Shown: positions 10,128 through 18,829, counted from the first letter of the stretch. The stretch is DNA of 64,000 nt from Desulfoscipio geothermicus (GCA_016841205.1 JAENZP010000006.1:101998-165997), one strand, 5' to 3'. Notes: generated from the sequence alone by a model not told the origin. Numbers and translations: made by a program.

Positions 10128-10448
10128 ATGCAAAAAAAAATAGTTGCTTTGCCAAAACTAAATAATTTAACTCCCTCCCTGGAATCCACCGCCCTCAAAT
10201 TGATGGAAGAAGCGGGAGAACTGGCCCAGGCAATTGGTAAACTGCGCGGTATGAGCGGAGAGCGTTCAGTGGTTGGCGAGGCCGAAGCTTTGGACTGTAT
10301 TACCCGGGAGTTACTGGATGTAGCACAGACTGCTGTTTCCATGATGTTTGTGCTGGAAGAAAACTATGGTGTCAGCATTGAAAAAGCCCTTGATGGTCAT
10401 ATTGCCAAGCTAATGCGTAAAGGATATTTAGTGGATAAGCCAAAATAG
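10128..10448 (+). CDS. MazG-like nucleotide pyrophosphohydrolase
   Basis: A 106-residue all-alpha protein with the MazG-type metal-binding motif LMEEAGELAQAIG and a second acidic element ELLDVAQTAVSM, the EExxE...ExxD arrangement of the family. Such proteins hydrolyse nucleoside triphosphates to monophosphates. The substrate is unknown, but placement immediately after a dCMP deaminase with no gap suggests nucleotide-pool control (inference). The start codon follows the preceding stop codon directly. Confidence 0.82.
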   Translation: MQKKIVALPKLNNLTPSLESTALKLMEEAGELAQAIGKLRGMSGERSVVGEAEALDCITRELLDVAQTAVSMMFVLEENYGVSIEKALDGHIAKLMRKGYLVDKPK

Positions 10449-10497
10449 GTATAACTTTACAAAGAGAATGTTACCAATCGGGGAGTTGGGAGTTAAT

Positions 10498-11670
10498 ATG
10501 GTTAGTTTGAGGAAGTTTAATCCTGATCCTAAAATTTTAGTTGCTTTTGGAACCAGACCTGAAGCTATTAAGATGGCTCCCCTTGTGCGGATGCTGAAGA
10601 AGGATGACCGGCTGGTGTGCCGGGTGGTGGTAACAGCCCAACACCGGGAAATGCTGGATCAGGTGCTGCAGTTGTTTGATATTGTACCCGACCACGATTT
10701 AAATATCATGCAGGCCGGCCAAACTCTGTTTGATATTACAGGGCGGGCTTTAGCTGGACTCCAGGGAGTGCTGGAGGCCGAAAGGCCTGATTTGGTGTTG
10801 GTCCATGGTGATACCACCACCACTTTTGTGGCTGCACTGGCCGCCTATTATATGCAAATACCGGTCGGGCATGTGGAAGCGGGGCTACGTACCGGCAACA
10901 AATATTCTCCCTTTCCAGAGGAGATGAACCGGCGTTTGGCCGGGGCGCTGTGTGATATACATTTTGCCCCTACCGCCGGTGCCCGGAACAACTTACTGCG
11001 GGAAGGGGTTGACCTGGAGTGGGTTTATGTTACCGGCAATACTGTTATTGATGCCCTATTGGCCACAGTACGTGACGAATACCAGTTCAGCGATTCGCTG
11101 CTTGGCGGGCTGGATTTTAACAGGCACCGTTTGATTTTAATGACCACTCACCGCCGGGAAAACCTGGGCGATCCTATGCGGGATATTTACCTTGCCCTTA
11201 GGGATGTTTTAGAAAAGCATCCCGATGTACGAGTTATTTTCCCCGTGCACAAAAACCCCGCTGTTCGCCGGGTGGTTCAGCAAATTTTGGGGGATTCCCG
11301 GCAGGTGGATTTAATCGAGCCCATGGATTACGAGCCCTTTGTTAATTTAATGGCCCGCTGCCACTTGGTGCTCACTGATTCCGGGGGTATGCAGGAGGAG
11401 GCCCCCTCGTTGGGTAAGCCCGTGCTGGTGCTGCGCAACACCACCGAGCGTCCTGAGGCTGTGGATGCCGGTACTGTGCGCTTGGTAGGCACTGATCGTA
11501 CGGCTGTACGTACCGAGACCGATCGCCTGCTTAATGACGAAGCTTATTACCGGGCCATGTCCGAGGCTGTCAACCCGTACGGCGATGGTATGGCTTGCGG
11601 CCGGATAGTGCAGGCCATCAAGCATGCTTTTAAGATTTCCGACTACAGACCTCCGGAATTTGGTCTATAA
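10498..11670 (+). CDS. wecB: UDP-N-acetylglucosamine 2-epimerase, non-hydrolysing
   Basis: It interconverts UDP-GlcNAc and UDP-ManNAc for cell-surface polymers. Family motifs are intact: FGTRPEAIKMAPL, the HGDTTTT and HVEAGLRTG blocks, and the nucleotide-binding TDSGGMQEEAPSLGKPV with NTTERPEA. ATG 10498 has GGGAG five bases upstream and gives 390 residues; the ATG at 10468 is less likely. It ends the housekeeping run. In relatives an atp operon often follows; here about 7 kb of catabolic genes lie in between. Confidence 0.95.
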   Translation: MVSLRKFNPDPKILVAFGTRPEAIKMAPLVRMLKKDDRLVCRVVVTAQHREMLDQVLQLFDIVPDHDLNIMQAGQTLFDITGRALAGLQGVLEAERPDLVLVHGDTTTTFVAALAAYYMQIPVGHVEAGLRTGNKYSPFPEEMNRRLAGALCDIHFAPTAGARNNLLREGVDLEWVYVTGNTVIDALLATVRDEYQFSDSLLGGLDFNRHRLILMTTHRRENLGDPMRDIYLALRDVLEKHPDVRVIFPVHKNPAVRRVVQQILGDSRQVDLIEPMDYEPFVNLMARCHLVLTDSGGMQEEAPSLGKPVLVLRNTTERPEAVDAGTVRLVGTDRTAVRTETDRLLNDEAYYRAMSEAVNPYGDGMACGRIVQAIKHAFKISDYRPPEFGL

Positions 11671-11708
11671 ACGGTGGTCTTTAGGATATTTAGGTAATAT
11701 CAAAGTTG

Positions 11709-11737
11709 TTGATCTTGTCCACTATATAGCGTATAAT
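11709..11737 (+). promoter_or_regulatory. Sigma-A type promoter upstream of the acyl-CoA dehydrogenase gene
   Basis: TTGATC at 11709-11714 and TATAAT at 11732-11737 are separated by exactly 17 bases. It is located about 105 bases upstream of a sigma-54 promoter for the same gene, so the dehydrogenase may have both basal and activated transcription. Confidence 0.6.
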
Positions 11738-11841
11738 GAATAAGTAATTATAGTTTAAGAAAAAGTTCACAGGTGCCATTAATTCAGAGTTGATTAAATA
11801 ACTTTTTAATGAATAATATTTTTACAACTCTTAATATGTTA

Positions 11842-11857
11842 TGGCACAGTCCTTGCA
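11842..11857 (+). promoter_or_regulatory. Sigma-54 (-24/-12) promoter for the acyl-CoA dehydrogenase gene
   Basis: The sequence TGGCACAGTCCTTGCA matches the sigma-54 consensus TGGCAC-R-N4-TTGC-W at every fixed position. It lies 83 bases before the start codon. A sigma-54-dependent activator gene is encoded 4 kb downstream on the opposite strand. Confidence 0.88.
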
Positions 11858-11939
11858 AATATTTAATAATCAAAATGTTTTTGGTGGCTTTTGTATCACC
11901 ATTGCAGTAATATTATTTAAAATTAGGAGGGGATAATTA

Positions 11940-13097
11940 ATGGATTTTGGTTTAACTGACGAACAACAAATGGTACAGGATATGGCTCGCAATTTTGCCG
12001 AAAAGGAAATTGCTCCTTATGTTGAAGAGGATGAAAAAAACCATCACTATCGCAGAGAGATCTTAACTAAAATGGGCGATTTGGGCCTGTTGGGTTGGAC
12101 CCTGCCGGAGGAATACGGCGGAAACGGCATGGGTTGGCAGGAAGGCTGTATTGCACTGTATGAAATAGCTAAAGTTCATACTTCCTGGAGACTTGCCATC
12201 AGCGGTAACAACTGGGGTCCGGCCATGACCATTAATGAATATGGTACCGAAGAGCAAAAAGAGAAATTTATCCCCGGGCTGCTGGATGGAACGTCGGTAG
12301 GAAGCTTTGCCATCACCGAGCCTAATACGGGTTCCGATGTTGCCAGCATGAAGACAATTGCGGTTGATAAGGGCGACCATTGGCTGATGAATGGCACTAA
12401 GATGTGGATTTCCGGCGGACACTCTTGTGATGTTGGGCTAGTCTATGCTGTCACTGAAAAAGGCAAAGGTGCTAAAGGGATATCTTGTTTCGTAATTGAC
12501 TATAACAATACCCCGGGCATTGAAAGAGTTCCCATTCACGATAAAGTCGGTATGTGGGCTGCTCCGACTTCGGAACTGATTTTTGAAAATGCAGTGATTC
12601 CTAAAGAAAATCTATTAGGGGAATTAAACAAAGGCTTCTTCATTTGTATGTGGCAGTTAAATAATACCCGCATGGGTTGTGCCACCGGTTCAGCCGCCCT
12701 TTCCCGGGCATGCCTGGAAGGCTCTGTTCAATATGCTACCGAACGTATACAGTTTGGCGTACCGATCGGAAAACATCAAATGATTCAAGCTCAGATCGCT
12801 GAGATGATCATAGAAGATGAGGCTGCTAAAAACCTCGTTTTCCGCGCTGCATGGTTAAAAGATAATGGTTTACCCTGCCAGCAGGCCGTTTCTACCGCTA
12901 AGCTGGCCGGTTGCCAGGCAGCTGTTCATGGCGCCAACCTGGCCATGAAAATCTACGGTTCATATGGTTATTCCGATGAATATCCTTGTGGTAGGTGGCT
13001 CCGCGATTCTAAACAGTTTGAAACCCTAGAAGGAACCTCCAACATGCACCAGCAGATCATTGCCAACATTGAACTTGGTTTCTCACCTAACCGGTAG
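11940..13097 (+). CDS. Acyl-CoA dehydrogenase, possibly glutaryl-CoA type
   Basis: A 385-residue flavoprotein of the acyl-CoA dehydrogenase family. Visible motifs are FAITEPNTGSDVASMK and GTKMWISGG in the middle domain, RIQFGVPIGKHQ in the C-terminal domain, and LEGTSNMHQQIIANIELG at the end. The substrate is not fixed by sequence alone. A biotin-dependent carboxyltransferase and a biotin carrier follow, which recalls non-decarboxylating glutaryl-CoA dehydrogenase working with a glutaconyl-CoA decarboxylase in anaerobic aromatic or lysine degradation (inference). No electron-transfer flavoprotein genes are adjacent. The start is ATG 11940 with TAGGAGGGG upstream. Transcription probably depends on sigma-54. 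Confidence 0.88.
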   Translation: MDFGLTDEQQMVQDMARNFAEKEIAPYVEEDEKNHHYRREILTKMGDLGLLGWTLPEEYGGNGMGWQEGCIALYEIAKVHTSWRLAISGNNWGPAMTINEYGTEEQKEKFIPGLLDGTSVGSFAITEPNTGSDVASMKTIAVDKGDHWLMNGTKMWISGGHSCDVGLVYAVTEKGKGAKGISCFVIDYNNTPGIERVPIHDKVGMWAAPTSELIFENAVIPKENLLGELNKGFFICMWQLNNTRMGCATGSAALSRACLEGSVQYATERIQFGVPIGKHQMIQAQIAEMIIEDEAAKNLVFRAAWLKDNGLPCQQAVSTAKLAGCQAAVHGANLAMKIYGSYGYSDEYPCGRWLRDSKQFETLEGTSNMHQQIIANIELGFSPNR

Positions 13098-13148
13098 GAT
13101 TAAAATATTCTTAATGATTAATTAGTTATTCCATTATCATTAAATATT

Positions 13149-13195
13149 AAGCCACTTTTTTATGACCATCATAAGGGCATAGGAAGTGGCTTTTT
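13149..13195 (+). terminator. Terminator after the acyl-CoA dehydrogenase gene
   Basis: AAGCCACTT at 13149-13157 pairs with AAGTGGCTT at 13184-13192, followed by T residues. The loop of 26 bases is long, so strength is uncertain. Confidence 0.65.
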
Positions 13196-13297
13196 ATAAC
13201 ATGGGCCCTATTTTTAATAAAATTTGTTAATAAATAGTGAACAATGCAAAAATACATCATGTAAGGTTGCATTAAATTGGCACTTACGTAGATTATT

Positions 13298-13328
13298 TGC
13301 ATAAATGCATTGATAATGCATTTATGCA
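13298..13328. promoter_or_regulatory. Double palindrome, probable activator-binding site (UAS)
   Basis: Two TGCA-N4-TGCA palindromes lie at 13298-13309 and 13317-13328, 19 bases apart centre to centre. Together they form a 13-bp perfect inverted repeat (13299-13311 with 13315-13327, 3-base loop). The site is about 124 bases upstream of a -24/-12 promoter, the usual distance for an enhancer of a sigma-54 activator. The activator is probably the regulator encoded at 16076-18187 (inference). A like pair occurs at 18688-18719. Confidence 0.55.
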
Positions 13329-13451
13329 GCACCAGCTATGCTTTAAGAGGGCTGGTTTTTCTTTTAATATGCGTTATTATAAGTGTGAAAAACTACTATT
13401 TTAAACAGCTTGGACGAAGTTCGCTGTTAGTTACAGGCAATAAGTTAATTC

Positions 13452-13467
13452 TGGCATGTTTATTGCG
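13452..13467 (+). promoter_or_regulatory. Sigma-54 promoter for the carboxyltransferase gene
   Basis: TGGCATGTTTATTGCG has GG and GC at the required 10-base separation and matches the consensus except at two weakly conserved positions. It lies 241 bases before the carboxyltransferase start and 82 bases before the small reading frame at 13534. Confidence 0.72.
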
Positions 13468-13533
13468 ATATGAATTTTGTAAGGTATTCGAGCCCTAATT
13501 TGTAATTTGTAAATTGGAAAGGAGGCCGGCAAT

Positions 13534-13662
13534 ATACGGAAGGCCACCGTTGCCGAGAATGCACTCGGTTATTACAAGGCCGTTAATTATATAGGAAATT
13601 GCGAGTCGATCAAAAACTATATTAAATATTTGTATGATATTGGCCAGTGTTGCACACGATAA
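13534..13662 (+). CDS. Possible 42-residue protein with no standard start codon
   Basis: AAAGGAGG at 13518-13525 is followed eight bases later by ATA, and from there a 42-codon frame runs to TAA with codon use like that of neighbouring genes. There is no ATG, GTG or TTG in this frame after the preceding in-frame stop at 13510. The peptide is rich in Tyr, Lys, Ile and Asn and has three cysteines (NCES and QCCTR). It resembles nothing I recognise. It sits between a sigma-54 promoter and the carboxyltransferase gene, so it could be a small partner protein, a leader peptide, or the remnant of a gene that lost its start. Confidence 0.3.
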   Translation: MRKATVAENALGYYKAVNYIGNCESIKNYIKYLYDIGQCCTR

Positions 13663-13692
13663 GGCCAAGTAAAATATGAGGAGGACCGTTAA

Positions 13693-15246
13693 ATGGGAGA
13701 AATGAGTGCAAAGTATCAGGATTTTCTACGCAGAAGAGAGGAAATAATGCAGCAGGGCGGCGAAGCGGCCGTTGCAAAGCAGCACAAAGAAGGCAAATTA
13801 ACTGCTAGAGAAAGAGTCGAATATTTCTTCGATCCCGGCACCTTTACTGAAATTGGTACTTTTATTAAACATCGGACCACTGAGTTTGGTATGAAGGAAA
13901 AGAAAGTTCCCGCCGAAGGCGTTGTCTGTGGTTATGGTACAGTTAATGGCCGTATGGTCATGGTGGGCGCAGAAGACTATACCGCTATGGCCGGTACTTT
14001 TGGTGAATATCATGGTAAAAAATTCGCCAACGCTATCGATATGGCCAAGGAAATGGGCATTCCCTTTTTCGGCTTGAATGACTCCGGCGGAGCCAGATTA
14101 CAGGAAGGTATGGACACTCTGCAGGCTTATGCATGGCTGTTCAAATCCCAAAACCTGGCTTCCGGTATTATCCCGCAAATCGCCCTGCTGCTGGGCCCCT
14201 GCTTGGGCGGACAGGCTTACCACCCGGTTATGCAGGACTTCGTTATCCAGAGCCGCACCCACGGCTACATGGGCATTGCTGGCCCGGCCTTTGTGAAGGC
14301 TCAGTTGGGTATTGAAATCAGTTTGGAAGATCTGTGCGGCGTGCAAGCCCATGCCGTCAAGTCCGGTTGTACTCACATTGTGGCCGGCGACGATAAGGAC
14401 TGCCTGGATAAGGCCAAGCAATTGCTGGATTACCTGCCTCAAAACAACATGGAAAAACCGGAACGCAAGGTAACCGGTGATGATCCTAACCGCCTGGTTC
14501 CCGAGCTGGATGGATTTATCCCCGAAGAGACCTTTATGCCTTATGATATGCACGATGTTATTAACAAAATCGTTGATAATGGCGAGTTCTTTGAAATAAT
14601 GGAAGACTATGCCAAGAACGCTATTATTGGCTTTGCCCGCTTTGACGGCCGGAGTACTGGTATCGTAGCTGCTCAGCCCAGCTGGATGGGTGCCGTTATC
14701 GATTGTGATACATCGGATAAGGTTGCCCGGTTTGTCCGGTTCTGCGACCTGTTTAATATCCCGCTGGTCAACATCCATGACACACCAGCTTACATGATCG
14801 GCCCCGACCAGGAGCATAAGGGAATCCTGCGCCACGGCGCCAAGATGCTGTATGCTTATATTGACGCTACGGTACCCAAAATTGCCATCATGATGCGTAA
14901 ATCCTTCGCCGGCGCTTACCTGGGGATGTGCTGCAAAGATACCGGTGCTGACATTGTGTACGCTTGGCCTGAAGCTACCCTCACCATTGTGGGTGCGAAA
15001 ACCGCTGCCAGCGTAATTTTTGCCAAGGAAATTAGGAATGCCGAAGACCCGGCTGCAAAACAAGCAGAACGGGAGAAGGAATACAGCGATACCTTTGAAA
15101 ACCCATACCATGCTGCAGCCCGCGGCTATGTTGATGATGTCATTCTGCCCTCTGAAACCAGAAAGAAGATCTGCGCTACGCTGGCTATGTTAGAGAAAAA
15201 GAATCCTGCAAGACCTTGGAGAAAATACTCCAACATTAATATGTAA
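13693..15246 (+). CDS. Biotin-dependent acyl-CoA carboxyltransferase/decarboxylase alpha subunit
   Basis: A 517-residue carboxyltransferase with both halves of the acyl-CoA carboxylase fold: the N-terminal part with KLTARERVEYFFDPGTF and NDSGGARLQEG, and the C-terminal part with VNIHDTPAYMIGPDQEHKGI, then MMRKSFAGAYLGM and AWPEATLTIVGA. It moves a carboxyl group between biotin and an acyl-CoA. The size fits methylmalonyl-CoA decarboxylase or propionyl-CoA carboxylase-type subunits; glutaconyl-CoA decarboxylase alpha is usually longer. Pairing with an acyl-CoA dehydrogenase still makes glutaconyl-CoA a reasonable substrate (inference). No membrane-bound sodium-pump beta subunit is in the window. 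GAGGAGG precedes ATG 13693. Confidence 0.9.
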   Translation: MGEMSAKYQDFLRRREEIMQQGGEAAVAKQHKEGKLTARERVEYFFDPGTFTEIGTFIKHRTTEFGMKEKKVPAEGVVCGYGTVNGRMVMVGAEDYTAMAGTFGEYHGKKFANAIDMAKEMGIPFFGLNDSGGARLQEGMDTLQAYAWLFKSQNLASGIIPQIALLLGPCLGGQAYHPVMQDFVIQSRTHGYMGIAGPAFVKAQLGIEISLEDLCGVQAHAVKSGCTHIVAGDDKDCLDKAKQLLDYLPQNNMEKPERKVTGDDPNRLVPELDGFIPEETFMPYDMHDVINKIVDNGEFFEIMEDYAKNAIIGFARFDGRSTGIVAAQPSWMGAVIDCDTSDKVARFVRFCDLFNIPLVNIHDTPAYMIGPDQEHKGILRHGAKMLYAYIDATVPKIAIMMRKSFAGAYLGMCCKDTGADIVYAWPEATLTIVGAKTAASVIFAKEIRNAEDPAAKQAEREKEYSDTFENPYHAAARGYVDDVILPSETRKKICATLAMLEKKNPARPWRKYSNINM

Positions 15247-15302
15247 TTTTTAAGCCTTAGCACACCTTGTTGGACAAGGGTTGTTATTGCTGTGTAAATA
15301 GG

Positions 15303-15358
15303 CTGTGCCGGCTATAGGGCATTAATATTGCCATAAAGAATAGTCGGCACAGTTTATA
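15303..15358 (+). terminator. Terminator-like hairpin after the carboxyltransferase gene
   Basis: CTGTGCCGGCTAT at 15303-15315 pairs with ATAGTCGGCACAG at 15340-15352 (one G-T pair), followed by TTTATATA. An inner GGCA/TGCC pairing lies in the loop. The loop also contains a weak -24/-12-like sequence. Confidence 0.55.
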
Positions 15359-15583
15359 TAAAATCATATCTTAAATGGTTATAGTCACTGCCATAGAGAA
15401 AATAAGTTTTATATATTCACTTAATACAAAAAATGCTTAAATATATTGGCAACTCTGTGCAGGGTAATGTCTGTTTTTGCAATGCCTGCAGTTATACATA
15501 ACTGCCGTGCAAATCACCGGTAAAGGGGTACAGCCAGGCTTAAAAAGCAAAAACAAAATGGATTAATTCAGGTGGTAAGTAAA

Positions 15584-15796
15584 ATGGTACAAGTTAATGC
15601 TCCCATGGTCGGAAAAGTGCTTTCGGTAAATGCAAAAGTAGGAACCCAAGTAAAAAAGAATGATGTACTGGTTACCCTGGAAGCTATGAAAATGCTTTTT
15701 AAAGTTTACGCGCCGAGCAGCGGTGAAGTGGCCGAAGTAAACGTAGGTTCCGGTGATGTGGTGAACACAGAGACGGTTCTGGTAACTCTGAAATAG
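15584..15796 (+). CDS. Biotin carboxyl carrier protein
   Basis: A 70-residue biotinyl domain with the biotin-accepting lysine in LEAMKMLF and the paired hammerhead repeats VNAPMVGKVLSVNAKVG and VYAPSSGEVAEVNVGSG. It would carry CO2 for the carboxyltransferase encoded 340 bases upstream. It has no N-terminal membrane anchor or proline/alanine-rich linker, unlike the gamma subunit of sodium-pump decarboxylases. ATG 15584 has AGGTGG eight bases upstream; an in-frame GTG at 15572 is less well placed. Confidence 0.92.
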   Translation: MVQVNAPMVGKVLSVNAKVGTQVKKNDVLVTLEAMKMLFKVYAPSSGEVAEVNVGSGDVVNTETVLVTLK

Positions 15797-16021
15797 GTTA
15801 AACCTAAAAATTAAATGCTTTACTCATTGCTGTCAGGTTGGTTCAAAATATGGATACAGAGGCCAATCCGCAAAAACCTGCTATGCGGCAACGTGGCTAG
15901 TGTTATAGGCAAGGTTGTGGCGAAGCAGTTTTTATATATTAAATGGTTCAAATTCAGCAAGTACCAATGCCAGGTTAAATGAGTTGATTTATGGTATGGG
16001 TGGTTAACTGTAAAATGTGCC

Positions 16022-16062
16022 AAAAAACGGACTGCTATAAATAGGGCAATCCGTTTTTTTTT
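16022..16062. terminator. Bidirectional terminator between convergent genes
   Basis: AAAACGGACTGC pairs with GCAATCCGTTTT (one G-T pair), with a T run on the right and an A run on the left. It can end transcription of the biotin carrier gene on the + strand and of the regulator on the - strand. Confidence 0.8.
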
Positions 16063-16075
16063 AACTGGTCTTTGG

Positions 16076-18187
16076 TTATAGTAAAAAGCCGTTCTCTTTA
16101 AGTCGGTTTACCTTTCGTACAATGGTTGATTGGTCTACATGCAGCGCTTTGGCTACCTTGTAGGTGCTGCCCAGTTCTTTTAATGCCGTACCAATAAGCT
16201 GGCGTTCCAGCTCCAGCTGGGCTGCTTTCAAAGGGAGGATGCCTTGTACGGTTACTTTATGCGGTTCGTGACGCTGGGGCGGTGTAATATTGAGTGGTAT
16301 ATCCACAGACTTGATCACCGGTTCGGTGCAAGTGACTAGTAATCGTTCCACTACATTCTTTATTTCCCGCACATTCCCCGGCCACTGGTATTCCACAAGG
16401 TCCTTAAATACTTGGGGTGAGAATTCTTTTTTCATATCGTAGACCTTTTCAAAGTGTTTTTTAAAGGTATAAACAAGAGGTATAATATCGTCCTTTCTTT
16501 CCCGCAAAGGTGGTATAGTAATGGGTACCACATTGAGCCGGAAATATAAATCCTCCCGGAATTTGCCGTCTTGAACCAATTCCTCCAAATGCCTGTTGGT
16601 CGCTGTGATAATGCGCACATTGACCGGAATAGGTTTTGTGCCGCCTATGCGGGTGATCTCTCTTTCTTGCAGGGCTCGCAATAGTTTTACTTGAAAAAGT
16701 AGCGGCAAATCACCAATTTCATCTAGGAACAATGTGCCGTTATCCGCCAGCTCAAACATGCCGGGCTTGCCTTCCCGGTTGGCTCCCGTGAAGGCCCCCT
16801 TCTCATAGCCGAACATTTCCGATTCTATCAGGTTTTCTGGTATGGCACCGCAGTTTACAGTAATAAATGGGCCGTTGCTCCGTTTACTGTGTTTATGGAT
16901 GGCTTTGGCTACCACTTCCTTGCCCACACCCGACTCGCCCAGCAGCAGTACTGTGGAGTTAACCTGAGCCAGCCGCAGAGCGACTTCCACCACTTGTTTC
17001 ATCTTTAGTGACTTTACTATTAAGCCCGATTGGTCAATTAGCTTGCTGCGCAACTGAGTTAGTTCTCCATGGTAGCGCTCGCTTAAGGCAATGCTTTGTT
17101 CCAACTGGTTTTTTAAATTATTTAAATCCGACATATCCCTGGTATTGATAACTACCCGCACAATTTCGCTCTGCAGGTTGCGTACAGGGTTGCCCGTAAT
17201 GAGCAATTGGTTATGGTTAGCGGTTAGACCGGACAGGGTAACGGCACCATTCCTCTCAATCACTGCGTCAACGACTGACTGGGAATAAACACCCATGGCG
17301 ATTAAATCCGCCATGGTTATGTTTTGTATGGATGACGCAGGAATTCCTGTGATGCGCTCGTGAGCCTTATTAGCCCGAATGATTTGACCGCTGCGGTCAG
17401 TAATAATAATGCCGTCATAAGATGACTCGATAATTGTCTCCAGTTCTTTGTTTAATTGCTTGACTGAGCTTAACTCCTCGGAAATAAATTCAATCTCAGA
17501 AATATCCTGGAATACTCCAATGGCTCCTATTACTTGGCCGTTTTCAATGATCGGGCTGCGGTTAGTTAGGTAAGTATGTGTGCCCGAGGAATATTCCACA
17601 GAAAATTTATAATGGGACTGGTAGTTGCCGTTCTCCAAAATATCCAATAGACCACGTGGGATGATTACTTCCGATAGGTGCTGCCCCAAAGCGTCGGTTT
17701 TTTTGCGGCGGGTTATTCTTTCCGCCGCAAGGTTGAATGTGCTAATTATACCGTCTTTATCAATGGAGACAATACCGTTATGAGCTGAATCCATGATCGT
17801 TTCTATTTGCTGAAACATCTGGCTGGCCACCTTGAAAAGGGCATGTCCCACTTCAGAGCGATCTAGAATGCCGGTTATGCGCCCGCTGTTGTCCACCACC
17901 GGAAAGACATTGGCCGGCAAAGTCCAGGCATCGGAAACAGGTGCGTCCTCTTTAAGAACATAGACCTCTTGCTGCATGATATCCTGAACTTTTATATTAT
18001 CTTCAAGCACTCGGGGGCCAAAATTAATTATTTCATTCCGGGATACAATGCCGATGATTATGCCTTGCCGGTCTGTGACGGGAATGCCAATGAGCTGTGT
18101 CTGTTTAATAATTTTCCAAGCTTCACGAGCGGTTTGTCCCGGTAGGACAGAGGTATTATTTGGGATCATGATATCCTGAACCAACAT
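16076..18187 (-). CDS. Sigma-54-dependent transcriptional activator with CBS and PAS domains
   Basis: A protein of about 703 residues. Two N-terminal CBS domains (about 1-120; [11 protein letters not shown] and [10 protein letters not shown]) are followed by two PAS domains (about 130-240 and 255-365), an AAA+ domain (about 395-630) with Walker [11 protein letters not shown], the sigma-54-contacting GAFTGA loop and Walker [11 protein letters not shown], and a C-terminal Fis/TyrR-type helix-turn-helix ([19 protein letters not shown]). CBS domains often bind adenine nucleotides and PAS domains bind small ligands, so it may sense energy state and an acyl-CoA or acid. It converges on the acyl-CoA genes, two of which have -24/-12 promoters. 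ATG 18187 has AAAGGCGGTG six bases upstream; GTG 18196 is an alternative. Confidence 0.95.
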   Translation of the reverse strand: MLVQDIMIPNNTSVLPGQTAREAWKIIKQTQLIGIPVTDRQGIIIGIVSRNEIINFGPRVLEDNIKVQDIMQQEVYVLKEDAPVSDAWTLPANVFPVVDNSGRITGILDRSEVGHALFKVASQMFQQIETIMDSAHNGIVSIDKDGIISTFNLAAERITRRKKTDALGQHLSEVIIPRGLLDILENGNYQSHYKFSVEYSSGTHTYLTNRSPIIENGQVIGAIGVFQDISEIEFISEELSSVKQLNKELETIIESSYDGIIITDRSGQIIRANKAHERITGIPASSIQNITMADLIAMGVYSQSVVDAVIERNGAVTLSGLTANHNQLLITGNPVRNLQSEIVRVVINTRDMSDLNNLKNQLEQSIALSERYHGELTQLRSKLIDQSGLIVKSLKMKQVVEVALRLAQVNSTVLLLGESGVGKEVVAKAIHKHSKRSNGPFITVNCGAIPENLIESEMFGYEKGAFTGANREGKPGMFELADNGTLFLDEIGDLPLLFQVKLLRALQEREITRIGGTKPIPVNVRIITATNRHLEELVQDGKFREDLYFRLNVVPITIPPLRERKDDIIPLVYTFKKHFEKVYDMKKEFSPQVFKDLVEYQWPGNVREIKNVVERLLVTCTEPVIKSVDIPLNITPPQRHEPHKVTVQGILPLKAAQLELERQLIGTALKELGSTYKVAKALHVDQSTIVRKVNRLKENGFLL

Positions 18188-18199
18188 TTTTTTCACCGC

Positions 18200-18829
18200 C
18201 TTTGTATTACCCTGTGAAATCTAAGTCCATATTTATATACTAATTAATTTATCGCTTTTTAATAATAAAATCAACTTAATACCGGCTTGGGTTCCAATTG
18301 TTAAAAGTTATATGGTAGAAGACAAGCAGAAGACCAATTATGTTTCGTTGATTCTAGGTATTTGTACAATGCAATTGCCTTTTGTTATAATTCTTTGTAA
18401 CGAAGTTTAACTATATGCGATAATGCAATTGGCGAGCTATATTTCATTGTATTACTACGTCACCGGGTGATTTGTATTATTCTGGCCTCACCTAAATACC
18501 TACCAAATATTGCGCGACAAAAAAGTCCATATAATAAGTGGGCATTGAAGGAATAGAATATTTGATGGAGAATCTTTTCTATACATTGTTTTGGTAGAGG
18601 TCACCAGTCCGTAGTGACAAGTATCCCTTAAATGATTATTTGTGAAGAGTTAAATAAAATTAAGATGTCTATAAGTTTAGCTTCCTGTGCAAAAATGCAA
18701 CTCCTTCTGCAAAAATGCAGATCCCTCTGAAGGAATAATGTCTTTTTTGTAGAAGTGTATCTATTGTGAAGAATTATAGAGCATATGACAGAAAATTGTA
18801 TTTTATTCGACAATTTTGGCGAGGTTGAT
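18200..18829. other. Intergenic region between the activator and the ATP synthase operon
   Basis: No gene is seen in this stretch of about 630 bases. It is AT-rich and must contain the promoters of the minus-strand activator and of the atp operon, but I cannot point to a clear hexamer pair for either. Its one distinct element is the repeat pair at 18688-18719. I looked for GG-N10-GC spacing on both strands near that repeat and found no plausible sigma-54 promoter. Confidence 0.6.
18688..18719. promoter_or_regulatory. Repeated TGCA-AAAA-TGCA palindromes upstream of the atp operon
   Basis: TGCAAAAATGCA occurs at 18688-18699 and again at 18708-18719, 20 bases apart, so that both would face the same side of the helix. 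The spacing and the TGCA-N4-TGCA form match the element at 13298-13328. They lie 111 bases upstream of the first atp gene and about 500 bases from the start of the activator gene. Confidence 0.5.

Noticed and set aside
13278..13300. TGGCAC followed by TTGC as a sigma-54 promoter
   Set aside because: The gap between the two elements is 13 bases, where 5 are required; the TTGC is part of the palindromic element.
14098..15111. 337-codon minus-strand frame opposite the carboxyltransferase gene
   Set aside because: The plus-strand protein is clearly conserved along its entire length; the reverse frame has no recognisable motif and no promoter or ribosome binding site.
15317..15332. GGGCATTAATATTGCC as a third -24/-12 promoter, for the biotin carrier gene
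   Set aside because: Spacing is correct, but it lies in the loop of a terminator-like hairpin, 250 bases from the start codon, and fits the consensus worse than the two accepted sites. Not excluded.
15447..15461. TTGGCAACTCTGTGCA as a sigma-54 promoter
   Set aside because: Only 9 bases separate GG and GC, where 10 are required.
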